Source: Riemerella columbina DSM 16469 (lineage in GTDB: Bacteria; Bacteroidota; Bacteroidia; Flavobacteriales; Weeksellaceae). Taken from it: a stretch of DNA of 64,000 nt. The stretch spans positions 1 to 64,000 of the forward strand of contig NZ_KB894273.1 in the NCBI RefSeq assembly GCF_000374405.1. The letters run 5' to 3'. Made by a program: the position numbers and the translations under genes. The notes below the pieces were generated by a model that worked only from the letters and a program-made list of their open reading frames with translations, made no database searches and had not been told where the DNA came from. Of the stretch, positions 18,835 to 28,057 are shown piece by piece; positions within the stretch are counted from its first letter, which is position 1; each line of letters opens with the position of its first letter.

Positions 18835-19185
18835 TTAATTAAATTTCCAAATGGTTTTTAATAGTACATAAAACTGATGTTCGCGTTCAGTGACCTCTTG
18901 GTCGGCTTTAATTAATGACTTTGCAAAACGCAAAAACTTTTTTCTTTCCGCCTCTGTAGAATCGTCTAAAAAGCAATGGGCATGAAACTCAAAATGGTCT
19001 TTCCAAGCCTCTGGCTGCAAGGTAGAAATCACTTCCAATTCATTATCCAAATTAATTCTGAATGGAAATTCGTCTTTTAAATACTTCTGAATTACTAAGC
19101 CCTCTTCTGGCTGAAATTCGTAATCTACCGCTGAAAGTATCATCAGCAAATGGTAACCCGCTATAGATTTATTAGATTTGTGCAT
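18835..19185 (-). CDS. Small helical protein, possibly TerB-like
   Basis: The 116-residue protein is predicted mostly helical and acidic. The pattern KSIAGYHLLMILSAVDYEFQPEEG near the start and FAKSLIKADQEVTEREHQF near the end look like the two acidic repeats of TerB/DnaJ-N-like helical domains. The family call is tentative. It lies 10 bases before tpiA and 29 bases after the DoxX-type gene, so it belongs to that operon. The function is unknown. Confidence 0.6.
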   Translation of the reverse strand: MHKSNKSIAGYHLLMILSAVDYEFQPEEGLVIQKYLKDEFPFRINLDNELEVISTLQPEAWKDHFEFHAHCFLDDSTEAERKKFLRFAKSLIKADQEVTEREHQFYVLLKTIWKFN

Positions 19186-19214
19186 GGTTTATTTTTTATA
19201 ATTTTAATGTTATA

Positions 19215-20297
19215 TTAATCTAGAACATCCGTCCCTGATTTTTTATCTACGATTACGCCCTTTTCCAATACCAATACAAACGGATTGCTTCGGGCTATGG
19301 TTTTAATGGCAGTGCCGTCCATTAGGGCATTAGGTACTATTTTATAAGTATCTGCCTTTGTGGAAACTCCGTAAACCGTTATCTTTTTAGCTGAGACTAT
19401 CTTTTTTTCTAAATTTAGTAAGCCCTTAGCATCGGCTTTATCTGGCTGATAGGAAAATATCAATACCGTTTTAGGTGCCTGCAAAAGACTATCGGTAATG
19501 TCATTGCCATTTATATCTTCAATTCTTAGTTTGGCAATTTCCGAAGCGTAACCTTGCTTGGTAAGTTCCGAAGTGGTTTGGTCTTCTTGAAGTTCCCATA
19601 ACTCGTCTTTCCAATAGTTTTTATTGATGTAATCATCCTGACTTACCTTAATGACTTCCGAAGTTTTAGCGTGTTTTAACGTATAAAAAGTGGTATATTC
19701 CGAAGGCGATGCTTCTATTTTTTTTCTTTCTGCATTGAGGTCGGTGCCTATTTTATAATCTCTAAAATCAATGATGGGTTCATGCTTCAACCCGTGAAAT
19801 ATAATCCATAGAGAAACCACTACTCCCACCGCTAAAAATGAATATCTGTAATTTTGAACTTTAACTTGTGGTTGATTTTTATATAAAAAGTAAAGCCACA
19901 CTAAGAATCCTAAAAGTACCATATCTTTCCAAAAACTCTGCCACGGCGTAAATTTTATTGCATCTCCAAAGCAACCGCAATCGGTAACTACATTATAATA
20001 CGCAGAATAAAAAGTGAGAAAAGCAAAAAATACACATAATGCAATTAATGCCCACAAAACTTTTTTTAATTGAATATTCAATAACAATAGTAAGCCTAGC
20101 ACCAACTCCAAAACCACTACAACCATAGCTAGGGGGAGCGCCCAATCTTCCAAAAATGAAATATTGAATACTTGTGGTGAAAAGTATTCTTCTAACTTAA
20201 AAGAAAATCCCTTAACATCTACTGCTTTTACAAAGCCCGATATTATAAAAATTAATCCTACAATAAATCTTAACACTCGCTTAAACATTAGCTTCAT
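19215..20297 (-). CDS. DoxX/MauE-type membrane protein (BT_3928 family)
   Basis: The 360-residue protein has a four-helix DoxX/MauE-like membrane domain in residues 1-150, with CGCFGDAIKFTPWQSF between helices. A further hydrophobic segment near residue 150 leads to a soluble C-terminal domain of about 200 residues. MauE-type proteins handle disulfide or quinone chemistry, and the CGC motif fits that. The start overlaps the DUF1599 stop by 17 bases, giving translational coupling. The DUF1599 - BT_3928 - tpiA order is conserved in Bacteroidetes. The biochemical role is unknown. Confidence 0.8.
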   Translation of the reverse strand: MKLMFKRVLRFIVGLIFIISGFVKAVDVKGFSFKLEEYFSPQVFNISFLEDWALPLAMVVVVLELVLGLLLLLNIQLKKVLWALIALCVFFAFLTFYSAYYNVVTDCGCFGDAIKFTPWQSFWKDMVLLGFLVWLYFLYKNQPQVKVQNYRYSFLAVGVVVSLWIIFHGLKHEPIIDFRDYKIGTDLNAERKKIEASPSEYTTFYTLKHAKTSEVIKVSQDDYINKNYWKDELWELQEDQTTSELTKQGYASEIAKLRIEDINGNDITDSLLQAPKTVLIFSYQPDKADAKGLLNLEKKIVSAKKITVYGVSTKADTYKIVPNALMDGTAIKTIARSNPFVLVLEKGVIVDKKSGTDVLD

Positions 20298-20829
20298 GAA
20301 TTTTAATTAAGCAAAATACCGCATAGTTTAGCATATCGTAATAATTGGCATCTAGCCCTTCGGACACCAATGTTTTCCCTTGATTATCCTCTATTTGTTT
20401 AGTCCGTAATACTTTTTGAAAAATCAAATCGGTAATCGATGAGACTCTCATATTGCGCCATGCTTCGCCGTAGTCATGATTTTTCCTTTGCATCAAAGCT
20501 TTAGCTTCGGCTCTGTAATGTTGATACCGTTGCATAATCGCCTCTTTGTCCTCATCAAAAGATTCTGAAAATCCTTCATTCAATTGGATTAGTCCTATAA
20601 TAGCATAATTTACAATCGCCATAAATTCTTCCTCTTCACTTTCATTAACCATTCTTTCGGTAGTGGTTTGCAAAGTTCTGATTCGGCTTACTTTAATGAA
20701 GATTTGGTCGGTAATCGAACTCGGTCTTAACACACGCCACGCCGCTCCATAGTCTTGAAGTTTTTTCTCAAATAGGTCTTGGCATTGCTGTACCACCGTA
20801 TCAAATTGCTCGGAAGTTTTGGACATCAT
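20281..20829 (-). CDS. DUF1599 (nucleotide modification-associated) protein, tandem duplicated
   Basis: The 182-residue protein is an internal tandem repeat. The first copy has KKLQDYGAAWRVLRPSSITD and the second RKNHDYGEAWRNMRVSSITD, about 90 residues later, each followed by (I/L)IFxKVxRx(R/K)xx(Q/E). This is the DUF1599 architecture. The domain is bioinformatically linked to nucleotide handling, but no reaction is established here. It overlaps the start of the DoxX-type gene. Confidence 0.8.
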   Translation of the reverse strand: MMSKTSEQFDTVVQQCQDLFEKKLQDYGAAWRVLRPSSITDQIFIKVSRIRTLQTTTERMVNESEEEEFMAIVNYAIIGLIQLNEGFSESFDEDKEAIMQRYQHYRAEAKALMQRKNHDYGEAWRNMRVSSITDLIFQKVLRTKQIEDNQGKTLVSEGLDANYYDMLNYAVFCLIKIHEANV

Positions 20830-20871
20830 AACTTTATAAATAGAGTTTCAAATATAAGGATTTTTTAGAAA

Positions 20872-22221
20872 TTACTTTTTTCTTCTGGCTTTAGATTTCG
20901 CTTTTTGTTGCGCTCGGTTCGCTCCTACTTTTTTCGGTGGTTTTCTTTTGCTTGGTCCACCCCAATTTTCTTTTTTGTTTTTTGCTTTTTTCTCATGGAA
21001 CGCTCCACCGCCATCGTTTAGTTTTACCATGACTGGATTTTTCATCTTCACCGCTTCTTTTTCGGAAGCTATTTTTTGAGGATTAATTTTTACCGCTTCT
21101 GGCATCGGCATTAGATCTACTTCTTTTTGCATTAGAATTTCTATATCCAAAAATAGTGGTTCTTCCTTTTCTGTAATGAAAGTAATGGCTTTACCATCCT
21201 TATCTGCTCTACCCGTTCTACCAATTCTATGGATGTACTGCTCTGGCACTTCTGGCACTTCAAAATTCACCACATGGGTAATATCAGAAATGTCCAACCC
21301 TCTTGCCATAACATCGGTCGTGATAAGCCCTCGCAAATTTTCTTCCTCAAACTTTCGCATGGCTCGCAGACGGTAATTTTGGGATTTATTGGAGTGAATG
21401 ACCTCGAAAGCTTCTGGGAAATATTCATCAATTTTGGTAAAAAGATAATCGGCGTGTTTTTTATTATTACAGAAAATCAATATCTTAGACAAATCATCAT
21501 TTTGTTCCAAGAGATATTTTAGCAAGTTGATTTTTGTATTGAAATTTTTAACTTTATAGCCCGACTGCTCTATTTTTTCTAATGGTGTCCCCGACTTTGC
21601 TAAAGAAACCTCTACGGGGCTAGCAAAATACTCGTAAAGCATTTCATCTACGGCATCCGTCATCGTCGCAGAAAACAAAATATTTTGCCTTTTGAGTTTC
21701 ATCATTTCAAAAATATGCGTCAATTGAGGACGAAAACCAAGGTTGAGCATTTCATCAAACTCATCAATAATTAGTTTTTGTACTTCTTTAAGAGAAATCG
21801 CATTGTCTATCGCCAAGTCCATCACACGCCCCGGTGTTCCCACCAAAATATCACAGCCATCATTAAACAATAGTTTCTGGGTATTGATGTTTTTACCCCC
21901 ATAAACGCCAATAATTCGAGTGGTTAAATGTTGACACAAATCTTCTAAAATCTTTGCTACTTGCACTACCAATTCTCTTGTAGGCACTAAAATCAGCACC
22001 GTAGGATTTCCAGATTTATTATACTTCCAAGTTTTAAGCACGGGCAATAGATAGGCTAAAGTTTTCCCCGTTCCCGTCTGTGCAATTCCCATCACATCTC
22101 TTCCCGACATGATAGGACTAAAACTTTTTTCCTGAATCGGCGTAGGTTCAAATAATTCTAAATCTGCCAAGGCATCTAAAAGTTTCTCTGGAAGTTCAAA
22201 ATCTGCAAAAGTATGAGTCAT
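20872..22221 (-). CDS. DEAD-box type RNA helicase with DEFD motif II
   Basis: The 449-residue helicase begins at the ATG at 22221 (MTHTFADFELPEKLL), where the Q-motif region follows normally. It has AQTGTGKT at 47-54, PTREL, TPGRVMDL, SAT (LFSATM), and HRIGRTGR. Motif II reads DEFD at 153-156 instead of DEAD, with FDEMLNLGF following. The C-terminal tail is Lys/Arg-rich and probably binds RNA. It likely acts in ribosome assembly or RNA decay. The DEFD variant keeps the metal-binding DE. Confidence 0.9.
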   Translation of the reverse strand: MTHTFADFELPEKLLDALADLELFEPTPIQEKSFSPIMSGRDVMGIAQTGTGKTLAYLLPVLKTWKYNKSGNPTVLILVPTRELVVQVAKILEDLCQHLTTRIIGVYGGKNINTQKLLFNDGCDILVGTPGRVMDLAIDNAISLKEVQKLIIDEFDEMLNLGFRPQLTHIFEMMKLKRQNILFSATMTDAVDEMLYEYFASPVEVSLAKSGTPLEKIEQSGYKVKNFNTKINLLKYLLEQNDDLSKILIFCNNKKHADYLFTKIDEYFPEAFEVIHSNKSQNYRLRAMRKFEEENLRGLITTDVMARGLDISDITHVVNFEVPEVPEQYIHRIGRTGRADKDGKAITFITEKEEPLFLDIEILMQKEVDLMPMPEAVKINPQKIASEKEAVKMKNPVMVKLNDGGGAFHEKKAKNKKENWGGPSKRKPPKKVGANRAQQKAKSKARRKK

Positions 22222-22252
22222 GATTAATGGTTTAGTATGCAAAGGTAGTTAA

Positions 22253-23365
22253 TTATTTATTGAAAGGCTCTATATGAGCAGATTCTTCAATTTCAAATAC
22301 TTTGAAGTCTGCTTCGGTCGTTTTTAAAATTTGCTCGGTACGCTCACGGTGGGTATCGGTAATGAAGATTTGCCCAAAGTTTTCCCTATTCACCAGTTGG
22401 ATTAACTGTGCCACGCGGTGGTCGTCCAATTTGTCAAAAATATCATCTAACAGCAAAAGTGGAGTTTTGCCCGTCAGTTCTTTTATTCTATTAATTTGAG
22501 CCAGTTTCAATGCCACGAGAAAAGATTTTTGCTGCCCTTGCGAACCAAATTTCTTAATCAGTTCACCATTCATTTTGAAAAGGATATCGTCTTTATGAAC
22601 CCCTTTGGAAGTGTAGGTTAAAGCACGGTCTTTATCCAAATGAGATTGCAGCAATTCCGACATAGATTGAGTTGCTAAATCGGTTTCATATTCTATCGCC
22701 ACCTGCTCTTTACCTCCAGAAATCATTTGATAGAAGGTTTTAAATATGGGTTCCAATTGCTGAATAAACTGTTGGCGGGTTTCGTACACCACCGTAGCGT
22801 GTTGTTGCAACGGCTCAGTATAAATATCCAATGAATCTTGGTCGAAATAGCGATTTTTAGCAAAAGATTTCAACAAAGCATTTCGCTGTTTTATAGCTTT
22901 TTGATATTGTATCAAACTGTAAAGATAATGGGCATCTACCTGAGCAATCATCGCATCTAAAAATCGGCGACGGCTTTCACCAGAATCAGAAATTAAATTG
23001 GCATCATAGGGCGAAATCATCACCGAAGGCAAAAACCCTATATGGTCTGCCAAACGCGGATAAGTTTTATCATTTTTTTTGATAATTTTCTTAGTTTCTG
23101 TACTTTGAATCACCTTTAGTACCGTTGTTTTTTCGCCGTCTTCTACTTGAGCTTCTATGGTAAAAAAATCCGCACCGTTTTGAATATTATTAAGGTCAGA
23201 ATTATTCAAAAAACTTTTTCCCACCGAGAGGTAATGCAAAGCATCAAGGATATTGGTTTTACCCGCACCATTATTGCCTACAAATGCATTAATCTCTGGT
23301 GACAGTTCAAAATGCCGTTGCGTATGATTTTTAAATTGAGTGATATGGAGTTGATGTACTTTCAT
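22253..23365 (-). CDS. recF: DNA replication and repair protein RecF
   Basis: The 370-residue SMC-like ATPase loads RecA at gapped DNA through RecFOR. From the ATG at 23365 it begins MKVHQLHITQFKNH, the family start, with Walker A GNNGAGKT at 30-37. The C-terminal half holds the ABC signature KFGSQGQQKSF and Walker B LLLLDDIFDKLD. Length is right for RecF. A longer start at 23425 adds a hydrophobic stretch not found in the family. Confidence 0.95.
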   Translation of the reverse strand: MKVHQLHITQFKNHTQRHFELSPEINAFVGNNGAGKTNILDALHYLSVGKSFLNNSDLNNIQNGADFFTIEAQVEDGEKTTVLKVIQSTETKKIIKKNDKTYPRLADHIGFLPSVMISPYDANLISDSGESRRRFLDAMIAQVDAHYLYSLIQYQKAIKQRNALLKSFAKNRYFDQDSLDIYTEPLQQHATVVYETRQQFIQQLEPIFKTFYQMISGGKEQVAIEYETDLATQSMSELLQSHLDKDRALTYTSKGVHKDDILFKMNGELIKKFGSQGQQKSFLVALKLAQINRIKELTGKTPLLLLDDIFDKLDDHRVAQLIQLVNRENFGQIFITDTHRERTEQILKTTEADFKVFEIEESAHIEPFNK

Positions 23366-23493
23366 AAAAGAATCTAAGCCCCAAAAATACTTCAATAAAA
23401 TTGAAAATAAAAATAAAGACGCCATTATTACACCCTACAATTCGTCTAATTTTAGTAAATTTACATTTTTAAAAAAAATTTAATTTATATCCA

Positions 23494-24273
23494 ATGAAGA
23501 AATATGTACTATTGGGCTTAATCAGTGTTGCTTTAGCCAGTTGCTCTCGTGTAGAACCCAATTACGAAGGGGTATTGATGGAAAACTATGGTAGAAACGG
23601 TAAGGAGGACTTTCATACCGTAACGGGTAGACAATGGACACTGGCGCCAGGTGTTATTTTATATCAAGTCCCTATGTTCGAAACCAGTGGCGACCCAAAG
23701 GAGGTCACCATTAATGCTAAAGATGCTGGTGTATTTTCGGTAGACCCTTCTTATCAATACCAAGCTATAAGAAGCAAAGGGGTGGACATTGTATTTAATT
23801 ATAAGCATCTGGGCATTAACAATCCTCAAGTGATGATGGACAATGTAGAAGATGCCATCCTAAATAAACTCGTGATTAATGCCTACCGAGAAGAAGCCCG
23901 AAACTATACTACCGATAGTTTAATGAATAACCTCAACGCTTTTGAAAGACAAGTAGAAACAAGGTTAAGAAAAGATTTTGAAAAGAAATTTTTCCAACTC
24001 AACAACCTTACTTCTGGGCTAAAACCCCCACAGAGTATGGCAACTGCTATTGAGCAAAGAAATATTGCGATACAGCAAGCGGAGCAAGTAAAAAACGAAT
24101 TGCAAGTGTCTAGAATGAACCTTGAAAAAGCCAAAATAGATGCCGAAGCCAACCGTGTTCGAGCACAAGGGTTAGATGCAAAGATATTACAAGAAAAATG
24201 GATAGAAGCCATTAGAAATACAAATAACAAAGTCATCATTACCGATGGTAAAACCCCAGTAATCTTACAATAA
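23494..24273 (+). CDS. SPFH/prohibitin-family lipoprotein
   Basis: The 259-residue protein has a lipoprotein signal (SVALASC, Cys17) followed by an SPFH (band 7) domain. Residues 180-230 form an Ala/Glu/Gln-rich coiled coil (RNIAIQQAEQVKNELQVSRM) typical of prohibitins. It likely forms membrane-bound assemblies. A 56-residue membrane protein starts in the TAATG overlap of its stop codon. Confidence 0.85.
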   Translation: MKKYVLLGLISVALASCSRVEPNYEGVLMENYGRNGKEDFHTVTGRQWTLAPGVILYQVPMFETSGDPKEVTINAKDAGVFSVDPSYQYQAIRSKGVDIVFNYKHLGINNPQVMMDNVEDAILNKLVINAYREEARNYTTDSLMNNLNAFERQVETRLRKDFEKKFFQLNNLTSGLKPPQSMATAIEQRNIAIQQAEQVKNELQVSRMNLEKAKIDAEANRVRAQGLDAKILQEKWIEAIRNTNNKVIITDGKTPVILQ

Positions 24274-24443
24274 TGCAATCTAGAATTTTAAAAATCATTT
24301 TGTTTATAATGGCGAACTTATTGCTATTATATGTCCATAGAGAATTATTTCAGTACCGTCCTATTTTATGTTTTATTTCTTTAGCATTACATGTTATAGT
24401 CTTGGCGATATTCCCTTACAAAAGATTTTTTAGACGATATTAA
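24273..24443 (+). CDS. Small two-helix membrane protein
   Basis: The 56-codon gene starts in a TAATG overlap with the SPFH stop, which strongly suggests coupled translation. It encodes MQSRILKIILFIMANLLLLY, then a short loop, a second hydrophobic segment (ILCFISLALHVIVLAIF) and a basic tail ending RFFRRY. Both segments are long enough to span the membrane, with the positive charges at the ends. I do not recognise a family. It may assist or anchor the SPFH protein. Confidence 0.65.
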   Translation: MQSRILKIILFIMANLLLLYVHRELFQYRPILCFISLALHVIVLAIFPYKRFFRRY

Positions 24444-24468
24444 TTTAAAACTTAAAGATTAAATACAG

Positions 24469-25164
24469 ATGAACATTTTATTAGCATCCACCTCCACCCT
24501 ATACGGTGGCGAATATTTAGATTATTTAAAAGAAGAATTATCCCAACTTTATCAAGGTATAGGCGAAGTATTATTTATACCCTATGCTCGTCCACAAGGC
24601 TTAACTTACGATGAATATACACAAAAAGCGGCAGAATTTTTTCAGCAATTAGGGATTAAGATTAAAGGCATCCACGAATTTAGCGACCCAAAAGAAGCTA
24701 TACAATCAGCAAAGGCTTATTTTACGGGTGGTGGCAATACTTTTTTATTGGTTAAAACCTTGCACGAACAACACCTTATGGAAGTGCTAAAAACCGAAGT
24801 GGAAAAAGGAAAACCTTATTTAGGAACTAGTGCAGGGAGTAATATAGGCGGAATTAATATGAAAACTACCAACGATATGCCTATCGTCTTTACACCAAGC
24901 TTTAAATGTATGGGACTAGTTCCTTTTAACATTAACCCACATTATCTAGACCCTATTCCAAATTCTAAACATAATGGCGAAACTAGGGACACCAGAATTA
25001 AAGAGTTTCTTTCTCAAAACGACATCAAAGTGGTAGGATTGAGAGAAGGCAACTGGATAAGAAAAATTGGAAATCAAATTACCGTAGAAGGTCCACACAC
25101 CACTAGAATTTTTGAACAAGGTAAAGCCCCTTACGAAATAGAAATTGGCACAAGTCTAAGTTAA
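24469..25164 (+). CDS. pepE: Peptidase E (alpha-aspartyl dipeptidase, family S51)
   Basis: The 231-residue cytoplasmic enzyme hydrolyses dipeptides with N-terminal Asp. The nucleophilic serine lies in GTSAGSNIG near residue 122. TGGGNTFLLV near residue 87 and the NINPHYLDP segment are further family marks. Length agrees with PepE. It follows the small membrane protein by 25 bases. Confidence 0.93.
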   Translation: MNILLASTSTLYGGEYLDYLKEELSQLYQGIGEVLFIPYARPQGLTYDEYTQKAAEFFQQLGIKIKGIHEFSDPKEAIQSAKAYFTGGGNTFLLVKTLHEQHLMEVLKTEVEKGKPYLGTSAGSNIGGINMKTTNDMPIVFTPSFKCMGLVPFNINPHYLDPIPNSKHNGETRDTRIKEFLSQNDIKVVGLREGNWIRKIGNQITVEGPHTTRIFEQGKAPYEIEIGTSLS

Positions 25165-25255
25165 TTTAAGTGATGAGTTTTGAGTGATAAGTTCATTAAA
25201 GGTAGTTTCACTTAAAATTTAAATAGACTCTTAAGATACAACAAATTTAAAAATA

Positions 25256-27793
25256 ATGAAACAAACCTATAAAGTACTCGGAATGACTTGCTCTGGCTGT
25301 CAGAGTAAAATCAATAATGCTTTAAATGCAATAGAAGGCGTAGAGGCTAGCGTAGATTTAGAACAGCAAACGGCAACTTTAATATCTAATAAATCATTAA
25401 ATTTAGAGTCGCTTAATCAAGTTTTAAAAGAAGTTGGCAATTATCAACTTCAAGACTCTAGCCAACCACAAAATTCTACCTTTATCCCACCGCAAGACCG
25501 CGTATCACCAAGCTCTGTTTACTATTGCCCTATGGAATGCGAAGGCGATAAAGTTTATTTTAAGCAAGGTGAACGCTGTCCTGTTTGCCAGATGTATTTA
25601 GTACCTATTGAGGAAAAGAAAGAACATCAGCACAAACATCAACATCAGCCTACTATCAATTCCCAAAAGCCAGATATGCAGAAGAATGCGGGCAAATATT
25701 ACTGTCCTATGTTTTGCGAAGGCGACAAAGTTTATGACACCAATGTCGGTTGCCCTATTTGCGGGATGGATTTGGTTAAAATTCCCGATGGCAATTCAGA
25801 AGATACCACTGATACACATTACCAAACTCTAAAACAAAAGTTATGGGTGGCTTTAGGATTTACTATACCATTGTTCATCATTTCGATGGGCGGTATGTGG
25901 GTAGATTTTGGTTGGTCACACCAAACGCAAGGCATTATTGAATTATTGCTTACCCTACCCGTTTTGTTTTATGCAGGTTGGTTTTTGATGGTTAGAGGTT
26001 GGCGTTCGTATACCTCAGGACACCTCAATATGTTTAGTTTAATTGCCTTAGGTGTGGTAGCAGCATTTGGTTTTAGTTTAATTTCGTTATTCTTTCCACA
26101 AGTCTTACCAGAGCAGTTTCATCAACATCCACCCTTGTACTTTGAAGCTGTGGGCGTCATCCTAACCTTAGTGATTTTAGGACAATTAATGGAAGCCCAA
26201 GCCCATAAAAAAACAGGGGAAGCCATTAAGCAATTGATGAACCTATCCCCTTCTGAAGCATTTTTAATTGAAGACAATCAAGAACGCATCATCCTTTTAT
26301 CTGAAGTTAAAATTGGTGATGTTTTATTAGTGAAGCCTGGTGGCAAAATTCCAGTTGATGGTAAAATTATAGATGGAAACGCCACCATAGACGAAAGTAT
26401 GATTACTGGGGAACCTATTCCTATTGAAAAATCAAAAGGCGATATGGTAATATCGGGAACGATTAATGGCAATCAAGCCTTTAAAATGAAAGCCGAAAAA
26501 GTAGGGTCTGATACGCTGCTTTCTCAAATCATTAATATGGTAAATGATGCCAGCCGAAGCAAAGCCCCTATCCAAAAGTTAGCGGATAAAGTCGCCAAAG
26601 TATTTGTCCCGACTGTGATTGGTATTGCCGTATTAACTTTTATTTTATGGTACCTCTTCGGTGGTGAAAACCGATTGATTATGGCATTGATTAATGCAGT
26701 TGCCGTATTGATTGTAGCATGTCCATGTGCTTTAGGTTTGGCAACCCCAATGAGTTTAATGGTAGGGATAGGCAAAGGCGCACAACATGGCATCCTGATT
26801 AAAGATGCCCAAGCCTTAGAAATGATGGATAAAGTAGAAGTTTTAATCACTGACAAAACAGGGACTTTAACGGAAGGCAAGCCCTCTTTAGAATCCATAA
26901 AATCTTTAGACTCAATTTCCAAAGATTTAGTTTTGGAAATTGCAACCAGTTTAGCCCAAAACTCTGAACATCCGCTATCTAAAGCTTTAGTAAACGCCTA
27001 TAAAAAACCAAATTCTAAAACTTTAGATATTGAACAATTTGAAAATATTCCTGGCAAAGGGGTAAAAGGTAAATATAGCCAAAGCCCTGTGTTTATGGGA
27101 AATCGGGCTTTAATAGATGCCTATCAATTAAACCTAGATGAAACCTTAGCCCAAGATACCAAAACCCTTCAACAAAAAGGACATACGGTGTCTTATATTG
27201 CCCAAGACCACCAAGTGATTGGGTTGGTTAGTTTTACGGATAAAATAAAATCTAATGCCAAAGCGGCGATTGAAAAAATCCAAGCACAAGGCATTGAGGT
27301 CATCATGATGACGGGCGACAATGAAACTACAGCACAAGCCATCGCTTCGCAGTTGGGAATTAAAGACTATCAAGCTGCTTGTTTGCCTCAAGATAAAATG
27401 CAACGGGTAAAAACATTCCAAGCCGAAGGTAAAATTGTTGCCATGACGGGCGATGGGATTAATGATGCCCCTGCCTTAGCCCAGTCCAATGTGGGTATCG
27501 CCATGGGAACAGGAACCGATATTGCCATGGAAAGTGCCGAAATCACCCTCCTAAAAGGCGACCTAATGGGCGTTGCCAATGCGAGAGTTTTAAGTGAAAA
27601 AGTGCTTAAAAATATTAAAGAAAATTTATTTTTTGCCTTTGTTTATAATACTTTGGGTATCCCTATTGCCGCAGGGCTCCTCTACCCTATTTTTGGATTA
27701 TTGCTCAGCCCAATGCTCGCCGCCGTTGCCATGAGTTTTAGTTCTGTATCTGTGATATTAAATGCGTTGAGGTTGAGAAGGATGAGATTTTAA
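25256..27793 (+). CDS. copA: Copper-translocating P1B-type ATPase
   Basis: The 845-residue exporter pumps Cu(I) across the inner membrane. It has an N-terminal HMA domain (MTCSGC, Cys12 and Cys15). Two short Cys-rich heavy-metal binding modules follow (YYCPMECEGD..CPVCQM near 90-120 and YYCPMFCEGD..CPICGM near 148-172), separated by a His/Gln-rich linker. The catalytic part has ACPCALG near residue 488, the phosphorylated DKTGT near 533, and TGDGINDAP near 730. No copper regulator is visible next to it. The C-terminal part ends normally (SVILNALRLRR). Confidence 0.95.
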   Translation: MKQTYKVLGMTCSGCQSKINNALNAIEGVEASVDLEQQTATLISNKSLNLESLNQVLKEVGNYQLQDSSQPQNSTFIPPQDRVSPSSVYYCPMECEGDKVYFKQGERCPVCQMYLVPIEEKKEHQHKHQHQPTINSQKPDMQKNAGKYYCPMFCEGDKVYDTNVGCPICGMDLVKIPDGNSEDTTDTHYQTLKQKLWVALGFTIPLFIISMGGMWVDFGWSHQTQGIIELLLTLPVLFYAGWFLMVRGWRSYTSGHLNMFSLIALGVVAAFGFSLISLFFPQVLPEQFHQHPPLYFEAVGVILTLVILGQLMEAQAHKKTGEAIKQLMNLSPSEAFLIEDNQERIILLSEVKIGDVLLVKPGGKIPVDGKIIDGNATIDESMITGEPIPIEKSKGDMVISGTINGNQAFKMKAEKVGSDTLLSQIINMVNDASRSKAPIQKLADKVAKVFVPTVIGIAVLTFILWYLFGGENRLIMALINAVAVLIVACPCALGLATPMSLMVGIGKGAQHGILIKDAQALEMMDKVEVLITDKTGTLTEGKPSLESIKSLDSISKDLVLEIATSLAQNSEHPLSKALVNAYKKPNSKTLDIEQFENIPGKGVKGKYSQSPVFMGNRALIDAYQLNLDETLAQDTKTLQQKGHTVSYIAQDHQVIGLVSFTDKIKSNAKAAIEKIQAQGIEVIMMTGDNETTAQAIASQLGIKDYQAACLPQDKMQRVKTFQAEGKIVAMTGDGINDAPALAQSNVGIAMGTGTDIAMESAEITLLKGDLMGVANARVLSEKVLKNIKENLFFAFVYNTLGIPIAAGLLYPIFGLLLSPMLAAVAMSFSSVSVILNALRLRRMRF

Positions 27794-27821
27794 ATATTAA
27801 TAGTTTTTCGTAAATGTTTTT

Positions 27822-28034
27822 TTATTTATAGTTTGACATTATGATATCATATTTCTTTTGTAGATCTTCATAATCCTATTTTAACTTCTGATGATGTCTA
27901 TAGAATTTCATAAAATCGTCATAATCAACATATGGGTATACTTCTATCGTATTTCCATTAAGACTTTCGATTTCAGAATAAACCAATAAATGTATTCCAT
28001 TATAATAGTCAGTTTTTTCAGTTTTTTTCTACAT
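27822..28034 (-). pseudogene. Decayed small gene with in-frame amber stops
   Basis: On the minus strand one frame reads a protein-like sequence of 71 codons interrupted by TAG at codon 2 and TAG at codon 53. The recognisable parts are NGIHLLVYSEIESLNG, VYPYVDYDDFMKFYRHHQKL and, after the stop, DYEDLQKKYDIIMSNYK before a TAA. Composition and flow suggest former coding sequence. No family is recognised. It could also be chance in AT-rich DNA. Confidence 0.4.
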
Positions 28035-28057
28035 TTTTTAATTTTAAAAAAACACCT

